A stretch of 46,078 nucleotides of DNA from Novosphingobium sp. Rr 2-17 (GTDB lineage: Bacteria; Pseudomonadota; Alphaproteobacteria; Sphingomonadales; Sphingomonadaceae). The notes under the pieces were generated by a model that saw only the letters and a program-made list of their open reading frames with translations, was not told the DNA's origin and ran no database searches. Within the stretch, counting starts at the first letter, position 1; every line of letters begins with the position of its first letter. The stretch covers positions 1 through 46,078 of the forward strand of contig NZ_AKFJ01000088.1 in the NCBI RefSeq assembly GCF_000272475.1, written 5' to 3'. Made by a program: the position numbers and the translations under genes. This document shows positions 8,496 through 16,105 of the stretch, in pieces.

Positions 8496-8891
8496 ATGCG
8501 ATCCCACTTGGAATTTCGTTCACCTAACCTGCTAACCTGCAACGACGAAGCCGTGCCGTATGGCAAGCCAGTTGCCGAAATGCTCGCGGCGCAGCTTCCG
8601 GCATATGGCTATGAAGTCGAACGTATCGTTCAGGACGATTGGGGCTGGCTCGTTCGCGTAGTCAATCCATCTTTCCCGCTGTGGATCGGTTGTGGCCACT
8701 ACGAAGAGTATCTCGATGGCCACCTCTGTTTCATAGAGCCTTCACGGCCATACGTTCGACGTTGGTGGAGGCGGGTTTCCACCGTTGAGATTGTCGAAAG
8801 GCTGGCAACCGCGCTTGAAAAAATCGTCCGAGATAGTGGGCAGGCAACCGATCTTCACTGGTGGACCGACACCGAACCAGTCAGGGGCTGA
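8496..8891 (+). CDS. Conserved hypothetical protein, aromatic-rich, soluble
   Basis: The protein has 131 residues, no signal peptide and no membrane segment. Characteristic stretches are DDWGWLVRV, FPLWIGCGHYEEY, GHLCFIEPSRPYVRRWWRRV and a C-terminal DLHWWTD. I believe this belongs to a widespread uncharacterised proteobacterial family with the WIGCG-YEEY and FIEPS-P-VRRW signatures, but I do not know a function. An immunity-like role would be a guess. It follows dgkA on the same strand and shares its lower GC content. Confidence 0.65.
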   Translation: MRSHLEFRSPNLLTCNDEAVPYGKPVAEMLAAQLPAYGYEVERIVQDDWGWLVRVVNPSFPLWIGCGHYEEYLDGHLCFIEPSRPYVRRWWRRVSTVEIVERLATALEKIVRDSGQATDLHWWTDTEPVRG

Positions 8892-8963
8892 CGTCCGCTA
8901 TTGGGCGATTGCCGACAGGCCGCTTGGTCGCGGGTAGGAACGGCTTGACCTGGTGGGAAGCGG

Positions 8964-9236
8964 TCATTGGTGCGATCGGTAAATCACGCCTATGGATTCG
9001 AGGAAGAATGCTCCGGCGACAATGGTAAGCAGGCCGAAAAAGAAGGTGCGATAGTGGTTGCCCGCTTGTGCAATCTTGAAAAAAGTTGGGTTGCGCTCGC
9101 GCTCGCCCCAGCCATCGATGTGCCAAAATAGAAATCTTTGCCTTCCCGACCGCGCAGCCTCTCGGTTTGCTCGGAACGAGAGAACGACCACGGTCGCGCT
9201 CGCTATGGTAATGATGAGGGCAAGCCAAGCGGGCAT
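8964..9236 (-). CDS. Small membrane protein, unrecognised
   Basis: The protein is 90 residues: an N-terminal hydrophobic helix (about 3-22), a basic/polar cytoplasmic loop (about 23-60, RANREAARSGRQRFLFW), and a second helix (about 63-82). No domain is recognised. It is convergent with the preceding plus-strand gene and lies in the same lower-GC patch. Confidence 0.5.
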   Translation of the reverse strand: MPAWLALIITIASATVVVLSFRANREAARSGRQRFLFWHIDGWGERERNPTFFKIAQAGNHYRTFFFGLLTIVAGAFFLESIGVIYRSHQ

Positions 9237-9278
9237 AAACCTATCTTCCGCTGATATACGAATGTCTGCAAGTGGGCG

Positions 9279-9665
9279 TTAGCTGCCGACCACCTGATAG
9301 GTGATCCTTACTCCAGAAACGCTATCGCTTCGTTGGAAAAGCCTCGACTTCGCGGCATAGCGAATGAGCAGATGGTCAGGTGCGACCCATTTTACGTCCG
9401 CCCATGGTCCTTCCCAGCTTCCGACGCGGGCGGCACCATGATCGTCATCGGCGATGAACGCGTTGCCGCCGCCTGTGGGTTTGTCGTCAGACCGCAATAT
9501 TGAAATCTGCGTCGAAAAGCCGATGGTGGCACCGCAGTCCCGCCGAAATAAGACAGCCGCTAAATTGCCTTTGGGCGACAGGCTGCTCGATGCGACCGTG
9601 TTCTGGCAAGTACCCGAGCAACCCGTGCATGTCAGCAAGGCGAGTAGCGGAAGGCAGACTTTCAT
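9279..9665 (-). CDS. Putative lipoprotein, unrecognised
   Basis: The start was taken at the ATG at 9665, which gives a lipoprotein signal peptide MKVCLPLLALLTCTGCSG with the cleavable lipobox LTCTGC. AGAGG sits unusually close to this ATG. The mature part, about 110 residues, has a beta-rich composition with four further cysteines, so it is probably envelope-anchored. The N-terminal 23 residues of the longer frame (to 9734) are not signal-like and are rejected. The motifs PKGNLAAVLFRRDCGATIGFSTQISI and DVKWVAPDHLLIRY suggest a conserved hypothetical family of unknown function. Confidence 0.6.
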   Translation of the reverse strand: MKVCLPLLALLTCTGCSGTCQNTVASSSLSPKGNLAAVLFRRDCGATIGFSTQISILRSDDKPTGGGNAFIADDDHGAARVGSWEGPWADVKWVAPDHLLIRYAAKSRLFQRSDSVSGVRITYQVVGS

Positions 9666-9816
9666 CCTCTCAAATGATGGGCCGCGACGCTGTGCGTCAA
9701 TGGCCGATTTCGGGTAGGCAGAGCGCAACGCCAAACGTCAAAGCTGGAGTGCCATCAGCCGTTCGTCAGAACGAGAGGAAGCCCCATCTCACCTACCGCG
9801 CCCCCGGAACCAGCCC

Positions 9817-10599
9817 TCAGATCAACCCAGCCAACGGGCTCGACGGATCAGCATAGCGCCGCGTCGCCATGCGGCCCGCCAGGTAGGCGTCGCGGCCGGC
9901 TTCGACGGCGGCTTTCATGGCGCGGGCCATGCGGATCGGGTCTTTCGCCTCGGCAATCGCGGTGTTCATCAGTACGCCGTCGCAGCCCAGTTCCATCGCT
10001 ACCGCCGCATCGGACGCAGTGCCGACGCCGGCATCGACCAGCACCGGCACTTTGGCGCCTTCCACGATCAGGCGGATCGTCACCCGGTTCTGGATGCCCA
10101 GGCCCGATCCGATCGGTGCGCCCAGCGGCATGATCGCGACCGCACCGACTTCTTCCAACTGCTTTGCCGCGATCGGATCGTCCACGCAGTAGACCATCAC
10201 CGCGAAGCCTTCCTTGGCCAGCACTTCGGTGGCCTTGAGCGTCTCGCGCATGTCGGGGTACAAGGTGCGTGCCTCGCCCAAGACTTCCAGCTTCACCAAG
10301 TCCCAGCCGCCCGCCTCACGCGCCAGGCGCAAGGTGCGGATGGCATCGTCGGCGGTGAAGCAGCCGGCGGTGTTGGGCAGGTACGTGACTTGCTTGGGAT
10401 CGATGAAGTCGGTCAGCATCGGCGCCTTGGGGTCCGATACGTTGACCCGGCGCACCGCCACGGTGACGATTTCCGCGCCCGACGCGGCCACGGCGGCGGC
10501 GTTCTGGGCGAAGTCCTTGTACTTACCCGTGCCCACTATCAGCCGCGAGGTGAAGGTGCGGCCAGCGACGGTCCAGGTGTCGGGGGTGGTTTCGGTCAC
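9817..10599 (-). CDS. thiG: Thiazole synthase
   Basis: Forms the thiazole phosphate moiety of thiamine from deoxyxylulose phosphate, dehydroglycine and the ThiS thiocarboxylate. The 260-residue TIM-barrel protein shows [32 protein letters not shown], the Schiff-base lysine in [10 protein letters not shown] (Lys103), [15 protein letters not shown] and [31 protein letters not shown]. The start codon is GTG with AAAGGA about 10 nt upstream. It lies 49 bp downstream of thiS on the same strand. No TPP riboswitch was found ahead of the unit. Confidence 0.96.
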   Translation of the reverse strand: MTETTPDTWTVAGRTFTSRLIVGTGKYKDFAQNAAAVAASGAEIVTVAVRRVNVSDPKAPMLTDFIDPKQVTYLPNTAGCFTADDAIRTLRLAREAGGWDLVKLEVLGEARTLYPDMRETLKATEVLAKEGFAVMVYCVDDPIAAKQLEEVGAVAIMPLGAPIGSGLGIQNRVTIRLIVEGAKVPVLVDAGVGTASDAAVAMELGCDGVLMNTAIAEAKDPIRMARAMKAAVEAGRDAYLAGRMATRRYADPSSPLAGLI

Positions 10600-10648
10600 G
10601 AAGCGCGTCCTTTCGGGAGCGGATAAGTCAAACAGCGAGGGAGAAGGC

Positions 10649-10861
10649 TCAGCCGCCGCCGACGAAATGGACGATTTCCAGCACGTCGCCCTGGGTCAGG
10701 ATAACGTCCGCCAGGGTGGAACGCGGCGCGATTTCGCCGTTGCGCTCAACCGCGACCTTCTTGGGGTCGAGGCCGAGGCCGGTCACGAGGTCGGCGACGC
10801 TGGCGCCAGCGGCAGCGCGGCGCGGTTCGCCATTCACGGTAAGCAGAAGTTCGTCGGCCAT
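10649..10861 (-). CDS. thiS: Sulfur carrier protein ThiS
   Basis: A ubiquitin-like sulfur carrier of 70 residues for thiazole synthesis. It is typically adenylated and then thiocarboxylated on its C-terminal Gly, and ends here in FVGGG, matching the required GG terminus. It also shows [18 protein letters not shown] and VAVERNGEI, normal for the family. The ATG at 10861 is chosen; an ATG six bases upstream (10867) is an alternative. The MerC-domain gene ends 64 bp upstream, so a MerC-thiS-thiG transcript is possible. Confidence 0.93.
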   Translation of the reverse strand: MADELLLTVNGEPRRAAAGASVADLVTGLGLDPKKVAVERNGEIAPRSTLADVILTQGDVLEIVHFVGGG

Positions 10862-10925
10862 GAGCATGGGCAGATAGCGCCGATGCCCGTCAGTGCAAGG
10901 TGCGCGGGCTATTTCCAACGGTTTC

Positions 10926-11303
10926 TCAGCAGCAGGCCCGGCTGTGCAAGTTGCGCACATGGGCGATGGCCACCAGGCTGACGCCGATCACGGTCAGCAC
11001 GGTCTCGGCCACGCCGTGCCCCACCGCCAGCGCCGTCGCCATCAAGGCCAGGCCGGCGCCGCCGATCACCATCGGGCCAAGCCGGCCATGCCGCTTCATG
11101 CCCAGGCCCAGCGAAATCACGCCGACCACCAGCGCGAGGGCCAGTCCGACGCGGTGGATCGCGGGCGACAGCAGGGTTTCACCGCCCAGGCCCAGAATCC
11201 CGACCAGGACGACGCCCAGCACGCAATGCACCGCGCATAGTCCGCTCAGAATGATCCCGGCCCGATCCAGCCGGCTTCGAATCGCATTTGGGGCAGTACG
11301 CAT
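10926..11303 (-). CDS. MerC-domain membrane protein
   Basis: A multi-helix inner-membrane protein of 125 residues. The MerC family signature is the cysteine pair in LSGLCAVHCVLGVVL near residue 25, followed by three further hydrophobic helices and a C-terminal HVRNLHSRACC. MerC proteins were named for mercury uptake, but stand-alone MerC-domain proteins in alphaproteobacteria are often linked with zinc homeostasis. The start at 11303 (MRTAPNAIRSRLDRAG) is chosen; the frame open to 11621 runs into ctaA on the other strand and is not used. A Zur-like site lies 12 bp before the ATG. Confidence 0.78.
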   Translation of the reverse strand: MRTAPNAIRSRLDRAGIILSGLCAVHCVLGVVLVGILGLGGETLLSPAIHRVGLALALVVGVISLGLGMKRHGRLGPMVIGGAGLALMATALAVGHGVAETVLTVIGVSLVAIAHVRNLHSRACC

Positions 11304-11314
11304 GCCCAGCCATG

Positions 11315-11335
11315 TATGTGATGTTGTATCATTCC
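11315..11335. promoter_or_regulatory. Zur-box-like palindrome between the MerC gene and ctaA
   Basis: The segment reads ATGTGATGTTGTATCATTC at its core. By my count it agrees at about 15 of 20 positions with the enterobacterial Zur consensus (AATGTTATA-N-TATAACATT). It is placed where a repressor would block the MerC gene. It was matched by eye, so chance is possible. Confidence 0.4.
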
Positions 11336-11385
11336 GCAAGGTGTGGTCTTGCGCAAACCGTTCCATCTGCGCAGGGATGCGCCTC

Positions 11386-12474
11386 ATGGCCAGCATGCAA
11401 ACCCAGACCCAGCGCCGCGACGCGCGCCCGATCCTTGGCACCACCGACGATATTGCGCCGATGGTGCGCTGGCTGCTGTTCGTGGCGGCGCTGGTGGTGC
11501 TGATCGTAGCCGTCGGCGGGATCACCCGGCTGACCGAATCGGGTTTGTCGATCACCCAGTGGAAGCCACTGACCGGCGCGATCCCGCCGTTGAACCAAGC
11601 ACAGTGGCAGGCCGAGTTCACGCGCTATCAGCAGATCCCGCAGTATCTGGACGTCAACGGCCCGGCGGGGATGACGCTGGCGCAGTACAAGTTCATCTAT
11701 TTCTGGGAATGGGCGCATCGGCTGCTGGGCCGCGTGATCGGCCTTGCCTTTGCGGTGCCGCTGGCGTGGTTCTGGTTCAAGCGCACGATCCCCGGCGGCT
11801 ACAAGCCGCGCCTGCTGGCGCTGCTGGCGCTGGGCGCGCTGCAAGGCGTGGTCGGCTGGTGGATGGTCTCGTCCGGCCTCAGCGCCGAAGCGCTCGACCG
11901 GGTCAGCCACTTCCGCCTCGCAGTTCACTTGCTGGTGGCGCTGACCACGCTGGGCGGCCTGGTGTGGACCGCGCTCGACCTCAAGGCGCTCGAACGCGGA
12001 GAGCCGCGCGCCGTGCTGACGCCGCTGGGCATCGCGGCGCTGGGCGTGCTGTTCGTCCAATTGTTCATGGGCGCGATGGTGGCGGGCCTGCGGGCCGGGG
12101 TCGTCGCTGGTGGCGGCTGGTTCAGTTGGGACGCCTGGCCGCTGATGCAGGGCCGCTTCTTCCCCGAAGGCGTGGAATGGGCGCGCGGCGCCCTCCATGC
12201 GCTGGTCAACGACCCTTATCTCACCCACTTCGTCCACCGCTGGTGGGCCTGGGTGGTCGTCGCCGTGCTCATCGTCCTCGCCCGCCGCGCCCGCCCGCGG
12301 GACCGCGCCGCCTCGGTTGCGGTCCATGCCGCGTTCGGGACGCAAGTGATCCTGGGCATCTGCACCGTGTGGTCGGGCGTCGCGCTTTGGCTCGCGGTGG
12401 CGCACCAGTTGTGCGGCGCGCTGCTGGTGGCGGCGACGGTATGGGGCGTCCACACCCTGGGCCGGCGAGACTGA
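11386..12474 (+). CDS. ctaA: Heme A synthase (CtaA/COX15, alphaproteobacterial type)
   Basis: Oxidises heme O to heme A for aa3-type cytochrome oxidase, in the inner membrane. The 362-residue protein has eight predicted helices. The four family histidines are all in place: FWEWAHRLLGR, SHFRLAVHLLVA, THFVHRWWAWVV and AVAHQLCGALLVA, along with the signature GGITRLTESGLSITQWKPLTGAIPP. The ATG at 11386 has AGGGA about 10 nt upstream. A much longer open frame back to 10900 overlaps the opposite-strand MerC gene and is not part of the protein. It is divergent from that gene. Confidence 0.96.
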   Translation: MASMQTQTQRRDARPILGTTDDIAPMVRWLLFVAALVVLIVAVGGITRLTESGLSITQWKPLTGAIPPLNQAQWQAEFTRYQQIPQYLDVNGPAGMTLAQYKFIYFWEWAHRLLGRVIGLAFAVPLAWFWFKRTIPGGYKPRLLALLALGALQGVVGWWMVSSGLSAEALDRVSHFRLAVHLLVALTTLGGLVWTALDLKALERGEPRAVLTPLGIAALGVLFVQLFMGAMVAGLRAGVVAGGGWFSWDAWPLMQGRFFPEGVEWARGALHALVNDPYLTHFVHRWWAWVVVAVLIVLARRARPRDRAASVAVHAAFGTQVILGICTVWSGVALWLAVAHQLCGALLVAATVWGVHTLGRRD

Positions 12475-12650
12475 ACCCGCGGCACTGAATGGCTGCGGCG
12501 GGCACAAGGAAAACCAAGCGGTATTATTTTACCTCTCTGCAATCCCGCGCATTGCTTGACTTCCCGGTGTTTATCGACGAATTGGCCGCCTTCTCGCGCG
12601 GCTGGAGATTCGTCCCGCCTGTGCTCGAACACATAGGGATTTGACCAGCC

Positions 12651-13130
12651 ATGAAGGCGCTCACAAAGGTCACCCGGTCGATTAAACCGGCCGAGGTGGA
12701 GAAGAAGTGGCATTTGATCGATGCAGAGGGTCTGGTTGTCGGCCGCCTCGCAGTCGTCATTGCTGACCTGCTGCGCGGCAAGCACAAGCCGAGCTACACC
12801 CCGCACGTTGATTGCGGCGACCATGTCGTCGTCATCAACGCCGAGAAGGTGAAGTTCACCGGCAACAAGCTCAAGCAGCAGACCTACTACAAGCACACCG
12901 GCTATGCCGGCGGCATCAAGGAAGTCACCGCGGACAAGGTTCTCGCTGGTCGCTTCCCCGAGCGCGTGCTGGAAAAGGCAGTTGAGCGCATGGTTCCTCG
13001 CGGTCCGCTGGGCCGTGACCAGATGCGCGCGCTGCACCTGTATGCCGGCACCGAGCACCCGCACGGCGGCACCCAGCCTGAAGCGCTCGACGTCGCTTCC
13101 ATGAACCGTAAGAACAAGGTGGGCGCGTAA
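12651..13130 (+). CDS. rplM: 50S ribosomal protein L13
   Basis: An early-assembling large-subunit protein of 159 residues, including a short alphaproteobacterial C-terminal extension. It shows [57 protein letters not shown] and [13 protein letters not shown]. It is the first gene of the conserved rplM-rpsI operon; its TAA stop shares one base with the rpsI ATG. The 176 bp upstream contain TTGACT (12555-12560) that could be a -35 element, without a clear -10. Confidence 0.97.
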   Translation: MKALTKVTRSIKPAEVEKKWHLIDAEGLVVGRLAVVIADLLRGKHKPSYTPHVDCGDHVVVINAEKVKFTGNKLKQQTYYKHTGYAGGIKEVTADKVLAGRFPERVLEKAVERMVPRGPLGRDQMRALHLYAGTEHPHGGTQPEALDVASMNRKNKVGA

Positions 13131-13648
13131 TGTCCGAGACCGATACCGTTCAGAGCCTGTCCGACCTCGCGGACCTGGCCGGCACCCCCGTCGCTGACGA
13201 AAACTTCGTTCCCGCGCCTCCCGTTTCGAACGCTCCGCTGCGCGAGCAGCAGATCGACAAGCAGGGCCGCGCCTATGCTACCGGTCGCCGCAAGGACGCC
13301 GTGGCTCGCGTGTGGATCAAGCCCGGCTCGGGCAAGATCATCGTCAACGGCCGCGAGCAGGAAGTTTACTTCGCCCGCCCGACCCTGCGCCTGGTGATCA
13401 ACCAGACGTTCCAGGTCGCCGGTCGCGAAGGCCAGTACGACGTGATCGCCACCGTCAAGGGTGGTGGCCTCTCGGGCCAGGCCGGCGCTGTGAAGCACGG
13501 CATCGCCCAGGCGTTGTCGAAGTACGAGCCGGCGCTGCGCGCCGCCGTCAAGGCCGCCGGCTTCCTGACCCGCGATCCGCGCGTCGTCGAGCGTAAGAAG
13601 TACGGCCGCGCCAAGGCACGCCGCAGCTTCCAGTTCTCGAAGCGCTAA
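13130..13648 (+). CDS. rpsI: 30S ribosomal protein S9
   Basis: A small-subunit head protein whose C-terminal tail reaches the P site. It has 172 residues, longer than the roughly 130 of E. coli because of an acidic/proline-containing N-terminal extension (about 1-40, [14 protein letters not shown]), common in alphaproteobacteria. The core is canonical: [44 protein letters not shown], and the C-terminal [17 protein letters not shown]. It is translationally coupled to rplM by a 1-nt overlap and followed by a strong terminator. Confidence 0.97.
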   Translation: MSETDTVQSLSDLADLAGTPVADENFVPAPPVSNAPLREQQIDKQGRAYATGRRKDAVARVWIKPGSGKIIVNGREQEVYFARPTLRLVINQTFQVAGREGQYDVIATVKGGGLSGQAGAVKHGIAQALSKYEPALRAAVKAAGFLTRDPRVVERKKYGRAKARRSFQFSKR

Positions 13649-13683
13649 CGTTTTTTCGCAAGCGACGGCTTGCGGAACAAGGA

Positions 13684-13711
13684 GGGGTCGCGGGAAACCG
13701 CGGCCCCTTTT
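13684..13711 (+). terminator. Rho-independent terminator of rplM-rpsI
   Basis: GGGGTCGCGG and CCGCGGCCCC form a ten-pair stem (one G-U) around a GAAA tetraloop, followed by TTTT. It lies 36 bp after the rpsI stop. Confidence 0.92.
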
Positions 13712-13843
13712 CGTTTGTGCGGTGGGAAGCGGAGGTGTGGTCAAGCACCCGCCCACGCCGCACCCCAAAGCCTATATCGCGGCCCCAAATTCTGCCGCTT
13801 TCCAAGTTTGACCGCCCCTTAAATTTGACCGCCCCCTAAATTT

Positions 13844-13919
13844 CGTCATTGCGAGCGCAGCGAAGCAATCCAGGGTAGCGCAAACCGCCCTGGATTGCTT
13901 CGCTGCGCTCGCAATGACG
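13844..13919. repeat. Perfect palindromic repeat, 32-bp arms
   Basis: The arms 13844-13875 and 13888-13919 are exact reverse complements around a 12-base centre. Each arm contains GAGCGCAGCGAAGCAATCC. A diverged partial copy is at 1-61. This looks like a REP/BIME-like intergenic element of sphingomonads, which could form a very stable hairpin in RNA or a cruciform in DNA. Confidence 0.9.
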
Positions 13920-14106
13920 AGGTGGGCTTTTGGTACGTGGGGCTGAAGGGCACGAGAGGCACGGGTCGTACGCGCTTTTGGAATCGCATCATCGCGGTAA
14001 CGCGCACCCCGCCTGTCGCGCTAGTGTCGGGTCACTGGCGGGTCACTGTCGTAGGCGACAACAAGCATCCTGGCTTAGCGAAACGGCGAACGGATCGGAG
14101 ACAAGC

Positions 14107-14577
14107 ATGATCGTCCAGACAATGCGTTTGAAGCGGGGATGGAGCCAGCAGCAGTTGGCGGACCTGTCGGGCCTTAACGTCCGCACCATCCAGCGCATCG
14201 AACGCGGACAATCGGCGAGCGTGGAATCGTTCAAGGCATTGGGCGCCGCGTTCGATGTCGATTTTTCGCAGCTACAGGAGAATGCCGTGCGTGACATTGC
14301 CAGAACCCCCGAACAGATCGAGATCGCCCTTGCCTTCAGCCACGTCCGCCAGGTTCGCGGCTTGGCTTACAGCCTCGTCAGCTATGCCATCGGCATCGGC
14401 GCGCTGGCGATCATCAACTGGATCTACAATCCGCATCATCTGATCGTGATCTACCCCGCAGCGATCTGGGGGCTTGCGCTCGTCTGGAAAGCCGCGCGGG
14501 TGTTCAACCTGCTGCCCTGGTTCGGCCCGGAGTGGGAACGGCGGCAGGTGGAGAAGCGCCTGGGCCATCCGCTATGA
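14107..14577 (+). CDS. XRE-type HTH regulator fused to a 2TM domain
   Basis: The protein has 156 residues. The N-terminal helix-turn-helix is clear (LKRGWSQQQLADLSGLNVRTIQRIERGQSASVESFKALGAAFDVD, about 7-51). After a linker come two hydrophobic helices (about 88-105 and 113-130) in the 2TM-domain pattern, ending LPWFGPEWERRQVEKRLG. This suggests a membrane-tethered DNA-binding protein; the signal and target are unknown. A GGAG sequence lies 7 nt before the ATG at 14107; the frame extends upstream but without a comparable site. Confidence 0.8.
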   Translation: MIVQTMRLKRGWSQQQLADLSGLNVRTIQRIERGQSASVESFKALGAAFDVDFSQLQENAVRDIARTPEQIEIALAFSHVRQVRGLAYSLVSYAIGIGALAIINWIYNPHHLIVIYPAAIWGLALVWKAARVFNLLPWFGPEWERRQVEKRLGHPL

Positions 14578-14596
14578 TCCGGCTACCTCGGCTGGA

Positions 14597-14627
14597 TTGA
14601 CAATTATAACCATTTAGGTTACATAAT
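14597..14627 (+). promoter_or_regulatory. Candidate sigma70-type promoter in an AT-rich patch
   Basis: TTGACA (14597-14602) is a perfect -35 match. TACATA (14620-14625) lies 17 nt downstream; an alternative -10, CATAAT, is at 19 nt. The patch is conspicuously AT-rich against its GC-rich surroundings. It precedes the structured region described below rather than a gene. Confidence 0.45.
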
Positions 14628-14631
14628 GACC

Positions 14632-14902
14632 TGTCGATAACCATCGACTGCGGCGGGTGCGGCAAACGACAGGCCTTTCGTTTGACAATCCCGCACAGCG
14701 GCCGGCGCCCAGGACAGGGCCGCCTGCACCCACGAACGAGGCCATACCGCGCGGCGCGCAAGCGTCACCGGGTCGGCGGCAGGGAGCGAGCCCGCCCCGC
14801 CGACGCTTCGTTCGTCAGGGCCGAGTCGGTGAGATCGGAGCCTCCCTCACCGGCCGTTCGCAACGAAGAGCGCTAGCCAAGCCTGTCGTGTCAGGCATTT
14901 TT
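14632..14902 (+). ncRNA. Candidate structured small RNA (unassigned)
   Basis: No coding frame with recognisable protein features is present between the HTH-2TM gene and padR, yet the plus strand contains several exact pairings. They are: GTGCGG 14657-14662 with CCGCAC 14691-14696, enclosing CAAACGA 14663-14669 with TCGTTTG 14678-14684; ACGAACGA 14732-14739 with TCGTTCGT 14808-14815, enclosing GTCGGCGG 14772-14779 with CCGCCGAC 14797-14804; CGGTGAG 14827-14833 with CTCACCG 14846-14852; and a terminator at 14881-14902. It does not carry the motifs I know for RNase P RNA, tmRNA or SRP RNA. High GC makes chance stems likely, so this is a candidate only. Confidence 0.35.
14881..14902 (+). terminator. 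Terminator-like hairpin
   Basis: GCCTG and CAGGC pair across a six-base loop and are followed by ATTTTT. No gene ends nearby on this strand, since the HTH-2TM gene stops 304 bp upstream. That is the reason to suspect a separate short transcript. Confidence 0.6.
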
Positions 14903-14999
14903 CGCCGGCCGCACCGTCCGCCGCGCAACCTCCCACCCGGCGCTATCCCGCATTCGCCAGCGGGCGATTTTGCATACCTATCAAAGATATAGGCGTAGA

Positions 15000-15046
15000 A
15001 ATGCGGTGCATGATACTGGCCCATGCAAGGTATCATGCACCGCATT
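15000..15046. promoter_or_regulatory. Perfect 17-bp inverted repeat upstream of padR
   Basis: AATGCGGTGCATGATAC (15000-15016) and GTATCATGCACCGCATT (15030-15046) are exact complements with a 13-bp centre. They lie 77 bp before the padR start. A second smaller dyad, TCGATATACGA, sits at about 15088-15098. Both are plausible operators for PadR autoregulation or for another regulator. Confidence 0.5.
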
Positions 15047-15122
15047 GTATTACGTACCACAAGGTATCTTGCGTTACACGGTAGCTGTCGATATACGATG
15101 GCTATCCGCAGGAGGTGATTCG

Positions 15123-15524
15123 ATGTCCGAAATCGAAATTCAGTTGAAGAAAGGAGTGCTCGGTCTGTGTGTCCTGGCGCTCCTCTCGCGCGGCGACAGT
15201 TACGCCTATGAAATCGCCAGCCGCATGGCCGACGCGGTCGATATGGGCGAAGGCACGATCTATCCGCTTATGCGCCGTATGCAGTCGGAAGGTCTGGTCG
15301 CCACTTACCTTGAGGAATCGCCCTCGGGTCCGTCGCGCAAGTACTATCGCATTACCGAAACCGGCCGCTCGCGGCTGGCGGCACAAGTCGCCGAATGGCG
15401 CGGCTTCACCGCCGCCGTCGACGGCCTGATCGATGCCGCCGCCGTCCAGGGCGAACCGCCGGTCGAAACGCACTCGCAGGCCCAAACGCACGCGCAGGAA
15501 GGGGAATCCAGCCATGAAGCGTAA
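15123..15524 (+). CDS. PadR-family transcriptional regulator
   Basis: A winged-helix repressor of 133 residues. The N-terminal fold is clear: LKKGVLGLCVLALLSRGDSYAYEIASRM, MGEGTIYPLMRRMQSEGLVATYLEES and SRKYYRITETGRSRLAAQVAEWRGF, with a disordered Glu/Gln/Thr-rich tail. A near-consensus Shine-Dalgarno GGAGGTGA (15111-15118) fixes the ATG at 15123. It overlaps the following DUF1700 gene by 11 bp. The PadR/DUF1700/DUF2807 set is a recurring bacterial operon, probably repressed by PadR until an envelope signal arrives. Confidence 0.9.
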   Translation: MSEIEIQLKKGVLGLCVLALLSRGDSYAYEIASRMADAVDMGEGTIYPLMRRMQSEGLVATYLEESPSGPSRKYYRITETGRSRLAAQVAEWRGFTAAVDGLIDAAAVQGEPPVETHSQAQTHAQEGESSHEA

Positions 15525-16080
15525 CGAGTTCATTCGCCGCCTGAAGGCCGGCCTTTCCGGCATGCCGCAAGACGACATCGACGAGATAACATCCGACTAC
15601 GAAGAGCACTTCGCCGCCGGCGCCGCCGAAGGGCGCAGCGAAGAGGAAGTGGCGCACGCCCTGGGCAATCCCAGCCGCCTCGCCCGCGAACTGCGCTTCG
15701 AAGCGGGTTTCCGCAACTGGGAGAGCGCCCGCTCGCCGTCGTCCGCCTGGGGCGCGATCCTGGCCTTCATGGGGCTGGCGACGATCGACATCCTGATCTT
15801 GATGCCGATCGTGCTGCCGGTGCTGGGCGTGATGTTCGGCTTGTTCCTCGCCGCGCTTGCCGTCTTCATCGGTGGTGGCTTCGTGCTGATCGTCGGGCCG
15901 TTCTCCGCCTTTCCCGGCGGCATTCTGGTCGCGATCCTCACCGGCCTTGGCATGATGAGCGCGGCGGTTGCCGCAGCCGCGCTGCTCAGCATCATCGGCA
16001 TCTGGATCATCAATGCCTTGATGTGGTTCGGCCGCCTGCACTACCGGGTGCTCCAGCCCGCCATCAATTCCGAAGACTGA
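15514..16080 (+). CDS. DUF1700 family membrane protein
   Basis: The protein has 188 residues. The cytoplasmic N-terminal domain carries the family motif MKRNEFIRRLKAGLSGMPQDDIDEITSDYEEHFAAGAAEGRSEEEVAHALGNPSRLARELR (a short-HTH-like fold). Three to four transmembrane helices follow from about 75 to 170 (ILAFMGLATIDILILMPIVLPVLG; IGGGFVLIVGPFSAFPGG; AAVAAAALLSIIGIWIINAL). The ATG at 15514 is inside the end of padR, indicating coupling. It probably works with PadR and the downstream DUF2807 protein in envelope homeostasis; the molecular function is not established. Confidence 0.85.
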   Translation: MKRNEFIRRLKAGLSGMPQDDIDEITSDYEEHFAAGAAEGRSEEEVAHALGNPSRLARELRFEAGFRNWESARSPSSAWGAILAFMGLATIDILILMPIVLPVLGVMFGLFLAALAVFIGGGFVLIVGPFSAFPGGILVAILTGLGMMSAAVAAAALLSIIGIWIINALMWFGRLHYRVLQPAINSED

Positions 16081-16105
16081 CGCTCGAACAAGAAAGGACT
16101 GCAAG

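Larger units (their letters stand above)
13649..14106. other. Gene-free 458-bp stretch between rpsI and the HTH-2TM gene
   Basis: Holds the rpsI terminator, a short tandem duplication around 13806-13841 (TTTGACCGCCCC twice, each followed by TAAA after one or two bases), and the perfect palindrome at 13844-13919. No convincing reading frame was seen; the plus-strand frames from 13895 and 13930 start inside or just after the palindrome. Confidence 0.7.

Noticed and set aside
10862..11000. TPP riboswitch ahead of thiS-thiG
   Set aside because: The expected CTGAGA and the thi-box partners are not present on the minus strand upstream of thiS or within the MerC gene.
14632..14902. RNase P RNA, tmRNA, 6S or SRP RNA for the structured region
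   Set aside because: None of the conserved sequence blocks of these RNAs that I know was found.
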